From: Pelagophyceae sp. CCMP2097
Taxonomy: Eukaryota > Sar > Pelagophyceae
Assembly (NCBI GenBank): GCA_026770575.1
Contig: MU657184.1
Location: forward strand, 600,368-611,673
Direction of reading: 5' to 3'
DNA: 11,306 bases
Position numbers and translations under genes: made by a program. Numbering within the stretch: position 1 is the first letter of the stretch; each line of letters opens with the position of its first letter. The notes beneath the pieces are model-generated. The model was not told where the DNA came from. It worked only from the letters and a program-made list of their open reading frames with translations, and made no database searches. This document shows, piece after piece, positions 1 to 7,385 of this stretch.

Positions 1-763
1 CGATCCTCCTCGACCCGACGATGTACTACGTCAACTTGCACACTGCTGAATTCGCGGGCGGCGCCATCCGCGGCCAGCTCGAGGCGCCGGCGTCGATGAT
101 GTTCGAGCTCGAGGGCTCGCAGGTCCCGGACAGCATGGGCTCCACGACGGGCACGGGCTCGATCGAGCTCCAGTTTTACAACACTCAGGTCAGTGGAGAC
201 CCTTGCCCCCGTTGTCGAGGGGAATGGGGGGCGTCGCTTTTGCAGTCGGAGTATGTGCCGACGCCCCCTGAGTCCTTGCCCTCACCACCCTATCGCAGGT
301 GTGCTTCATGCTGACGACGGACGTGACGCCGACGAGCATGCACATCCACAGCGGCGCCGCCGGCACGTCTGGCGGTGTCGCCATCACGTTGGGCACTTCC
401 AGCGGCTGCGCCGACAATTCGGACGGCACGATTGCGAAGATCCTCATGGACCCGACCATGTACTACGTCAACCTGCACAGCGCCGACTTCCCGAACGGCG
501 CCATCCGCGGCGCGATGGTCAACCTGCCGACGCAGGCCCCTACCCAGGCCCCGACGGCGGCCCCGACGATGGCACCGACGGCGGCCCCGACGATGGCTCA
601 GACGGCGGCCCCGACGATGGCTCCGACGGCGGCCCCGACGGCGGCCCCGACGGCGGCCCCGACGATGGCCCTGGGCAGCAGCAGCGGCGCCGCGTCCATG
701 CGCGCATCGATCACGGCGCTCGTCGCCTCGGCGGCTCTCGTCGCGCTCTTCGGCAGCCAGTAA
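1..763 (+). CDS. CHRD-repeat cell-surface protein, 5'-partial, two exons
   Basis: Exons 1-188 and 299-763 join in phase 0 across a 110-nt GT...AG intron (189-298). The gene enters the window already open, so the start is missing. Two CHRD-type units are visible: the tail of one (ILLDPTMYYVNLH then GAIRGQL) and a whole second one (HIHSGAAGTSGG, then MDPTMYYVNLHSADF and GAIRGAM). The near-identical MYYVNLH...GAIRG endings show that the units are tandem duplicates. A Pro/Thr/Ala stalk follows, made of APTAAPTM-like repeats, then a small-residue stretch (SSSGAAS) and a short hydrophobic tail ending at the TAA. This layout resembles a GPI-anchor signal after a mucin-like stalk, which suggests a cell-surface or wall protein. 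CHRD domains are known from chordin and from many microbial secreted proteins; the ligand here cannot be told. Domain call is firm, anchoring is inference. Confidence 0.8.
530..667 (+). repeat. 12-nt coding minisatellite (Thr/Ala/Pro stalk)
   Basis: Tandem degenerate 12-nt units of the form gcggccccgacg, alternating with atggctccgacg-like units, encode repeated AAPT and MAPT tetrapeptides. All units keep frame. Such a tract is prone to copy-number change and would form an extended, possibly O-glycosylated stalk. Confidence 0.85.
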
Positions 764-1209
764 TTGGCCCCAGCATGTGGCCAGTTACTGGCCACGTAAG
801 TGGCGCGCCGCCCGGGCTCTCCCCGCGGAGCAGCTCCACCGCCGCGCCCCGGCCGCGACGTCCCTTTTCATCCTTCTATACTAATCTGCCGGGCGTTCGC
901 ACCGCAGCCTTGGAGACTCCGCACGTTCCACCGAGGCTCTGGCATGGTCTCCTCTGGGCTCGTGCGCAGAGGCCTCGTGGTCGCCCTCGGGGGGGGCACG
1001 GACCCGCACTGGCTTCCATCGGTTTCCAACTTGATGCAAGTGCGCATTCGAGCGGACATTTTCCGAAATGATTCGGCTCGGCGAACACCCCGGATGAACA
1101 GCAGGCAGGTCACCCGCCGTTTCCGTTTACGCTCACGAGCCGCTCCTCAGCCGCAAAGGCACGTGGGTACTCGGCCCCGCCTCTGCGGGATCGCCGCGCC
1201 GGCCCTGCG
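764..1209. other. Intergenic region between the CHRD and channel genes
   Basis: About 446 bp. It holds the palindrome at 777-795, a lone AT-rich patch (tctatactaatc near 875-886) that could be a promoter element for the downstream gene, and a G run at 990-996. The reading frame used by channel exon 1 is open from 1072 but has no ATG before 1210. I see no convincing gene here; long open frames on both strands are R/P/A-rich and look like GC-driven shadows. Confidence 0.5.
777..795. repeat. Perfect 9+1+9 inverted repeat just after the CHRD gene stop
   Basis: gtggccagt, one t, then actggccac form a perfect palindrome beginning 13 bp after the TAA. The segment 756-768 around the stop codon contains a related ccagtaattgg motif, nearly the reverse complement of the palindrome core, so alternative pairings are possible. 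It lies in the presumed 3' UTR; a role in 3'-end formation or mRNA stability is only a guess. Confidence 0.6.
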
Positions 1210-3884
1210 ATGCTCGCCAAGCGTGAGGCGCGCGTGGATATCGGCCCGTCGCGCGTGGATATCGGCCCGTCGACGCACCGCAAGCGCGGCTGGCTCGCGC
1301 CCGTGGGCCCGCCACCGCAGAGCCCGCCTTTTCCGCCGAGCCTGGCGGGGCCGCGGAGCCCGGCACGGAGCCCGGCGGGACTGCGGAGCCCGGCGCGGAG
1401 CCCGGCGGGACTGCGAAGCCCGGCGAGGAGCCCGGCGGCGCGAAGCCCGGCGAAGCGCGGCGACATACATCGAGGCGAGTTCTACGTCCACGTCGGCGGC
1501 TGCCAGAGCCTCCAGGGCGGCGGCGGCTTGGACCCCTACGTCCGCGTCTTCGTCGACGGCCAGCCGCGAGGCAAGACGTGAGTCGCTCGGGCGCGGCGGG
1601 GGACGTAGAAGCGCACGCTTTTTGTAGGCGCGTCAAGTGGAACACGTGCAACCCGGTCTGGGCCGAAGCGTTCCCCGTGGGGGCGCTGGCGCCCGAGTCT
1701 ACGATTACCTTTGAAGTCTTGGATCGCGACACGTTTTCGGCCGACGACATTCTCGCCCGTGCGAGCGTCGGCTGCAAATCCGTCGGCACCGCCGGCGGCG
1801 GAGAGGTGCAGCTCCTCGACCTCGTGCGGCCCGGCGGCGCCGTCATGGGCGGCGGCGCGTTTCTTGGCGTCGCCGTCTGCAGCGCGGGTGATCTTCGGCA
1901 GTGCGACGCGTATTGGCAGCTGCGGCGTCCTGTGATGGCGGCGGCGGCCGCGGGTGGCGCGGGGCGGCCGCGGAGGTGGTACGTCGTGACGCCGGCGGCG
2001 CTGTCGAGGTGTGGGTGGGACGCGGTCACGGTTCTAGCACTTTCGTACGCCGCTTTCCTAACTCCCTTTGAAATCGGAGTCGTGCGATCAACTATCCCAA
2101 ATGCGTGGCTCGCAATAGACTGGATCGTCACGGCCATCTTCGTTTTAGACACGGCCAAGGAGGGTTTGCTGGCCTTCTTCGACGAGGCGACGAGACAATG
2201 GGTTTTCGACGAACGGCACATCTTGGACCGATACTTACACGGCTGGTGCGCCATCGACTGCTGCGCCGCAGTGCCCTGGCGCCTCGCCGTGCGTTTGGGC
2301 AAAAGCGCATTCCGCGGCGGCACGGTACGAAGGCTCCTGCCTGCTTTAAGGCTGCTAGAGCTTTTAAGAGCGGCGCGCGTGGGACGCGTTGTGGCTCGGC
2401 TGCGCGGCGGCCAGCGAGGCGAGGAGGGCGGCGGCGGCGGCCCGCTGCGAGGCTTCTTCGCGCGTTTGCCGAATTCTACCATGCGCCTGTGCAAGTTTGC
2501 ATTCCTTTGCTTGTTAGCGCTCCACTGGGTCGCCTGCGCCTGGGCGCTTCTTCCGACGTTACAACCCAAAGGTTTCGGCTGGACGCACAACTTGGACTCG
2601 CTCGCTGGGCGCGGTTCAAGGCCCTTTGCGTTGTACGTTTCATCGTTCGAATTCGCTCTCATGTGCATGGTGATGGACCAGGGCACCGTGGTGCCGACCA
2701 ACACGTGGGAGCAGGTTTGTTATCTGTTCATGGCTCTATTTATGGGTTCGATGTACGCGTACGTGATCGGCATGATCTGCGGTGTCGTGACCACGATGGA
2801 TCCGGCCACGACGGAGTTCCGCGCCACTGCGGATTTGTTAAATCAGTACATTACTGAGCTCGGGGTCGATTGCGATACTGCTGAAAAAGCGAGGAGGTAT
2901 TTCGCCCACACAGAACCGCACTTCCGCGCTTCGTATTATCGCAAGCTTCTGAAGACTCTGTCGCCAGAGCTGCGGGGCCACTTTGCCCAGCATATCTGCG
3001 GCGTCTGGATCCACAACGTCTACTTTTTTAATTGCCACGATTTAAATGAGCGAGCCCTTTTCGTCACGTCCGTCGCTTTGGCTCTCGACGTCCAATCTTT
3101 CAACCCGGCGGAATGCGTTTCTCGAGCCGGCGACCGCGCGGATGCCATGTATATTGTGAGACGAGGCATCGTCGGCGTTAGAGGCGCTGCACTCTCCTGC
3201 GGCCGCTTCTTCGGGGAAGAGATGATTCGGGACGGCGCTTACCGCGAATACACGGCCGTTTGCATGACATTTGTAGACGTCCAAGTCCTGAGCCGCGACG
3301 CTCTACGCGCCATCCTCAACGAGGCGCGGTTTCCAAGGACGAGGCAGCTCATCCGCCTGCGAATTTTGTACATGGCCTTTCAGAGGCATGTCCGCTTAAT
3401 AGCAAAGGCGCTTCGACTCCGGCCGGGCTACGTCCGAATGAGCAGCGACGAGCTGCAAAAGTGGAAGGAGGTTTTGCGCTTCAAGGGCAACGAAGGGTCA
3501 TCGCCGACGCCGGAACCCGAGGCCCACAGCGACAGCGACTCGGACGGCGACGCCCCGGGCGGCGTGCTGGCGTCGTTCCGCCGCGCCGCGCGGAAGACCC
3601 AGCCGCTCTCGGACCGCAAGAAGACAAAGCTGCGCGATTTACTCGACTTGCACAAAGAGGGCGTCGCCGCGCTGCGCGCCGAGCTGGAACAGCAGCACGG
3701 CTGCGACGTCGCCGCCGAGCTCAGCCGGTCGCCGGCGACGAACCGCATCGGGGCCGTCTGCGAGCCCCTCACGCCGACGCGCATCGCCCGCGCCGCGCCC
3801 GACGACGGCATTACCCGGGCGGACCTCGAAAACCTAGAAGCCCGCCTCCTCGGCCAGATCACGGCCAGATTTGGGAGCCTCTTT

Positions 3885-3916
<32 letters not shown>

Positions 3917-4076
3917 TCCGCAGCGCCTCGCGCAGCCGTCGCCGTCGGCGCGGCAATGCGCCTCTGAGACGCCGCGGACGCCCCTCGGCGCCTTGACACA
4001 AAACTGGAAGGCGCCCGTCGATGCGTCGCACCGAGACGCCAAGACGCACCCGGCGCCAAGCTCGCCGCGCCAGTGA
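1210..4076 (+). CDS. C2 domain-containing six-TM channel with CNBD-like domain (HCN/CNG/EAG-like)
   Basis: Exons 1210-1577 and 1628-4076, split by a 50-nt GT...AG intron, give 938 residues. The ATG at 1210 is the first in frame and has G at -3, but an additional upstream exon cannot be excluded. Order: RSPA-rich low-complexity N-terminus (residues 1-88); C2 domain about 89-205, with LDPYV, NPVWAEAF and VLDRDTFSADD, keeping most Ca2+-ligand Asp positions (108, 155, 157, 163) although the usual first loop-1 Asp is absent; S1 about 255-275; S2 285-303; S3 329-344 with the family's AIDCCAAVPW; Arg-rich S4 357-382; S5 408-431; pore 460-482; S6 486-510; C-linker; CNBD-like fold about 600-686 with FGEE; acidic Ser tract; short helical stretch and ten Gln. 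The pore reads MVMDQGT where K+ channels have TTVGYGD. The phosphate cassette lacks the R-[TS]-A arginine (it reads REYTA), so cyclic nucleotide binding is doubtful. Likely a voltage-sensing cation channel tuned by Ca2+ or lipid; ion selectivity unknown. Confidence 0.85.
1230..1271 (+). repeat. Two identical 21-nt tandem units in channel exon 1
   Basis: Positions 1230-1250 and 1251-1271 are identical and encode a doubled VDIGPSR-like heptad close to the proposed start. In-frame exact duplication just downstream of the ATG suggests recent expansion, or that this part is untranslated leader. Confidence 0.85.
1351..1440 (+). repeat. Three 30-nt tandem units encoding RSPARSPAGL-type repeats
   Basis: Units 1351-1380, 1381-1410 and 1411-1440 differ by only a few bases and each carries two ~12-nt gagcccggcg-like sub-repeats. 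They encode a basic Ser/Pro linker before the C2 domain. Confidence 0.85.
3885..3914 (+). repeat. (CAG)10 trinucleotide tract encoding polyQ
   Basis: Ten uninterrupted CAG codons near the channel C-terminus, after a charged, probably helical stretch (DLENLEARLLGQI). Pure codon use makes it a likely length-variable microsatellite. Confidence 0.95.
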
Positions 4077-4329
4077 CCCCGGCTGCCGTGCATGTAAAAC
4101 TGCAATCGTCCTCACCAAAGGTCCTGCGGGAGATGCCGTTTCCTTCAGTGGGTCGCAGCAGGACATTGTGTGGTTCCAGCTGCGGCGGCCCCGCCTGTTG
4201 GTTTTAGCAGCCTCATTGGAGTGCATAATAGAAGAAGAAGAAGGACCCTTCTCTGTCGTCCGTTTTGCATAAACACACATCGCCAGCTTTGTGAGGTCAA
4301 TGTAGACCCCTTTTGAACCGGTACCTTAG
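4077..4329. other. 3' UTR/intergenic spacer between channel and BTB-Kelch genes
   Basis: 253 bp with lower GC than the flanking genes. Contains a short GAA run at 4231-4243 and an AT-richer stretch around 4260-4280. The end, ccttag at 4325-4329, could serve as a splice acceptor for the next gene. No gene recognised. Confidence 0.5.
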
Positions 4330-4617
4330 CAAAATGGAGGCGCGCCGACGCCCTCGGGCGGCCTTGACGCCGCGCTCGCGGCCGTCCGGCGCACGAACAC
4401 GGCGCACGCCACCGCGATCGACGCCCTCGAGCGCGCCTTTGACGCCGAGACGGGAATCTCCCCAGGAATCCAAGTCTTCGAAAGTGTCCTTCTCTCAACC
4501 TCCTAGGCCCAGTAAGCCCAGTTCGCTTCCGACCGCCGAGCGCTCGAATACGACCGCGCGGCCTTTGTCAATGACACGGAGGACAAGGCCGCGCGCGAAG
4601 AAGAGCAAAAGGCGCGC
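4330..4617 (+). other. Probable 5' coding extension of the BTB-Kelch gene
   Basis: The frame of the BTB-Kelch gene stays coding-like upstream of its first Met (4618). Segment 4522-4617 reads DRRALEYDRAAFVNDTED followed by a charged KAAREEEQKAR helix. A 48-nt GT...AG intron (4474-4521) in phase 0 links this to 4330-4473, which reads GGLDAALAAVRRTNTAHAT and AIDALERAFDAETGI. Both are Ala/Asp/Glu-rich, as real coding frames are in this DNA, whereas the frame of the ATG at 4334 is R/P/S-rich. There is no ATG in frame and a stop lies at 4327-4329, so an upstream exon spliced at ccttag (4329) would be needed. The true start is unresolved. Confidence 0.45.
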
Positions 4618-6376
4618 ATGCGGGCGTCGATGTCGCCACCCGACGACATCGTCAAGCTCAACGTGGGAGGCGCGCGCTTCGAGACGTCGCGGGGCGTGCT
4701 GACCCGGGTCGAGGACTCGATGCTCGGGCGCATGTTCGGCCGCTGCGACGCGATGCTGCAGCCGGACCCCGACGACGGGTCCATCTTCATCGACCGCGAC
4801 GGCGCGCGCTTCCGACTGCTCATCGACTTCCTCCGCGGCGACCCGCCAGACGGCCTGCGCATGCAGGAGGCGATCCGCGCATTACCCGAGGCCGCGCAGG
4901 AATCAATGATCAAGGAGCTGGACTACTTTGGCCTCGAGGTCGCAGTGTTCGGCGCGTGGGCGTGGACCGACGACGCGGCGTTCCAGCCCGGGCCGGTGAT
5001 GCGCGAGGAACGTTTTAGTTGTGCTGCCGTGGCTGCTGGCGGGCGCGTCGTCGTGTTTGGCGGTTATTCGAAGGGCTACCGTCCCTTTAACACGACGGAA
5101 GTGCTCGACGCGCAAACGATGGCCTGGACGGCTGGGCCGAACTTGCTCACAAGGCGATACGGCTGCGCGGCCTTCCAGATCGACGCCGACCGCGTACTGG
5201 TGGTGGGCGGTTACGACGGCAATCAAGATTTGAACACGACGGAGATCTTCCACCTCCCGACGCTCACGGTCTCGCACGGGCCGAACTTGATATCGGGACG
5301 ACGCGTGTGCACCGCTGTCGCTCTCGACGCTCGCAGGATCCTCGTCGTTGGCGGTTGCGATGGCGCGTCTCCATTGTCGACTACCGAAATCCTCAGCCTC
5401 GACACCATGTCCTTCGCGCCCGGGCCCGCCACGGCCACACCGCGCCAAGGATGCGCGCAGAAACTCGGCCTGGGCCTCAACGACGACATCGTCTGCTACG
5501 ACCAGATGGGCCTCTTCTCCAGTCCGAAATTGTGGTACACGCTCAAGCACTTTGGCTTCCGCAGCGTCGCCGTCCTCGACGGCGGTAAGGAAGCCCGGCA
5601 GCGCGCGGCCCGCGGGGGGCGGTGCGGCAGCCCAGGGGCGCGCGGCCCGCACGGAAACGTACCGTAGGCCTCCCGGCGTGGATCGCGCAAGGCGGCAAAG
5701 TCGACCGCGACGTGCTCCCAGACGCCGAGCCGCTCCACGCCGAGTCGCCCTCGGCGGAGGCGCCCTCGGCGGCGATCGACGCGACGGCCGCGGCGTTTGA
5801 CCAGTGCGTCGCTTTTGCCGTCGTCGACCCTGGTGTGTGTGATGCCGGCGGCACGCGTCGACGGCGCGCGCGAATCGCAGGTGGAGGTTCAAGGACGTCG
5901 AGGCGTGGCTGCAGGAGTCTGGTGCGCAGAAGCTGCAGGTCTTGGACGCGCGGTCCAAGGCGCGCTTCGACGGCGTGGGAGCGGAGCCGCGCCCCGGCGT
6001 GCGCTCGGGCCACATGCCGGAGTCAAAGTCGCTGCCCTTCTTCGGCATGCTCGCACCGTCGGAAACGTTCGCCTCCACGTCGGAAAACCTCCCCGGCGGC
6101 GTCTTCCGCGGCGCCACGCTCCGGCCCGTGGACGAGCTCCGCAAGGCCTGCGAGGGCGTCGACCTCACGTCGCCGGTGCGCCCGCGCCTTTTGCGAAGGA
6201 CTCGGGCCCTCGGACTCGACCCTCGGCGCTAGATCGCGGTCACGTGCGGGTCGGGCCTCACGGCGGCCATCGTGCTGCTGGCGTTGCACGAGCTCGAAGT
6301 CCCGAAGACGTATCTCTACGACGGCGCATGGCTCGAGTACGAGGCCTCGGGTAAGCCCATCCTGGGCGAGGCATGA
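4618..6376 (+). CDS. T1/BTB-Kelch protein fused in frame to C-terminal two thirds of 3-mercaptopyruvate sulfurtransferase
   Basis: Exons 4618-5584, 5668-5836, 5881-6175 and 6233-6376 join in consistent phase to 524 residues from the first Met. Residues 9-80 are a K-channel-tetramerisation-type BTB domain (VKLNVGGARFETS, FIDRDGARF, FLRGDPP). Residues about 117-280 are three Kelch blades plus the start of a fourth, with VFGGY, VVGGYDG and VVGGCDG motifs and NTTE/STTE spacing. From residue 282 the protein becomes an MST: IVCYDQMGLFSSPKLW and VAVLDGG/LPAW end the first rhodanese domain, and LDARSKARFDG, EPRPGVRSGHMP and the active loop CGSGLTA (Cys codon 6245-6247), then YLYDGAWLEY, form a full second domain. 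MST moves sulfur from 3-mercaptopyruvate to thiols or cyanide. The first half of its N-terminal rhodanese domain is absent. The donor of the third intron is ambiguous within gtgtgtgt (5833-5840); 5836 is the end that keeps frame. May be a true fusion, two genes with an alternative MST first exon, or a misassembly. Confidence 0.75.
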
Positions 6377-6401
6377 AGGCGTTACGAGACTTGTTTAAGC
6401 G

Positions 6402-6812
6402 TCAGCGAGACTTGCCGCGCTCCGAGTCGTCGTTTCGGCGCACGTGGGCCGGCGCCGCCCAGGGGGCGCCTTGCGGCGCCGTCGCGACGCGGTGGGCGAG
6501 GGCCGGGTCGTGGCGGAGCACGGCGTCGAGGGAGCAGTCCGGGCGGCGGTTGATCCAGTCGATGCACTCCTTCTCGCGGGCCGACTCGAAGCGCTCGTCG
6601 CGCCAGCCGTGGGCCGTGTACGTCTCGAGCTTATCAAGAAGGCACGTCGAGTATTGCGTAAACGAGGCGCCCTGCGGACAAGGGACCATGCTCGGCATGG
6701 AGATGACGCGGAACACTAGGCCCTCCGTCGAAGATTGCGCCGAGATGGCGGCGTAGTCCGCAACGTCGAGGCCGCCCGGGACGCCGAAGCCCGCAGAGGC
6801 CCAGTGGGCCAT
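6402..6812 (-). CDS. Hypothetical protein, convergent with the MST gene
   Basis: A minus-strand reading frame starting at the ATG at 6812 (MAHWASAGFGVPGGLDV) gives 136 residues and stops 25 bp from the MST stop codon, tail-to-tail. Its composition is balanced, with stretches such as STCLLDKLETYTAHGW and RDERFESAREKECIDWI that look like genuine helices rather than GC shadow sequence, and the opposite strand has no competing coding frame. I do not recognise the family. The C-terminus is Ala/Pro-rich then charged (NDDSERGKSR). The same frame stays open upstream to about 6926, and another minus frame from about 6965 to 6850 (FLVLEIDPTGDTKADSKGF) also looks coding, so a 5' exon is possible, but I find no clean donor/acceptor pair joining them. 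Confidence 0.4.
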   Translation of the reverse strand: MAHWASAGFGVPGGLDVADYAAISAQSSTEGLVFRVISMPSMVPCPQGASFTQYSTCLLDKLETYTAHGWRDERFESAREKECIDWINRRPDCSLDAVLRHDPALAHRVATAPQGAPWAAPAHVRRNDDSERGKSR

Positions 6813-7385
6813 CGGCCGCCGCGGTTCGAATCCACACTGTGGGCCCCCGACGTGCGGTTCCGAGGGGCGAGTTTTTGGCGAAGCCTTTCGAGTCGGCCTT
6901 CGTGTCCCCGGTTGGATCAATTTCAAGTACTAGGAAGGCCCCATGACTTTCTCGGCGGGTGGTGAGGTTTGCAGGGTTGCTGTGGTGTGCTCCTTCATAA
7001 GGTCTGAATTGCGAGGTCGCGAACAAAGGACTAAGGTAGCGGTCAATGCGGTCAATGCGGTCCTCGGACCTCGAGGTGCAGCCACCCGCGCCGCGCTGCG
7101 CGAGGCGCGCGTGGGCGGCGGCTCAGGCACGGCGCAGTGAGCGATGTACGAGGTGAATGACGTGAACGAGAACGTCGGCGAGGCCGAGCACCGGCGCATT
7201 CGCCGAGCGCCGGCAGCGCGAGGACTTCATCGACGACGAAGACTACTTTGAAAGTGCAGCTCCACCAGCGTCTATCCTAGGGTCCCCGGGGGCGGCGGCT
7301 GCGAGCATGTGCACACCGCGGGGCTCCGCCACCGCGGCTTCTCTTCCAACTGTAAACCTCGTCGACGCTTGGCGAAAATCGTCTC
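6813..7385. other. Largely unassigned region with one short coding-like stretch
   Basis: 573 bp. The left part may hold a 5' exon of the minus-strand hypothetical gene. At 7039-7062 there are nearly three copies of gcggtcaat. On the plus strand, ATG 7144 opens MYEVNDVNENVGEAEH; the sense then moves to the next frame as AFAERRQREDF and IDDEDYFESAAPP (to about 7270). Either a 43-nt GT...AG intron (7174-7216), which fits in phase 0, or a one-base indel near 7195 would connect them. Beyond 7280 the frame becomes Ser/Gly/Pro-rich and unconvincing, and it runs into the antisense tail of RCE1. I see no complete gene. Confidence 0.35.

Noticed and set aside
193..1071. 292-residue plus-strand open frame overlapping the CHRD gene
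   Set aside because: It ignores the well-supported intron at 189-298 and reads the stalk repeats in the wrong frame as GPDDGSDGG-type sequence; no domain.
1133..2704. 523-residue open frame on the minus strand opposite the channel gene
   Set aside because: Its product is R/P/S/A-rich without recognisable domains, and the plus strand carries a clear C2-channel reading over the same bases. It is an open shadow frame caused by high GC.
4313..4702. Open frame with ATG at 4334 upstream of the BTB domain
   Set aside because: Its product is Arg/Pro/Ser-rich and ends inside the BTB domain in another frame. The alternative frame with a 48-nt intron is more coding-like and joins the BTB domain in phase.
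4903..6168. 421-residue open frame on the minus strand opposite the Kelch-MST gene
   Set aside because: It runs across the introns of the plus-strand gene and has Arg-rich, non-domain composition; the plus strand has unmistakable Kelch and rhodanese motifs.
6823..6833. GGTTCGAATCC, a perfect match to a tRNA T-loop/B-box
   Set aside because: The flanking bases pair poorly as a T-stem (cgcgg against ccaca), and I find no acceptor stem, anticodon arm or correctly spaced A-box on either strand. Probably chance.
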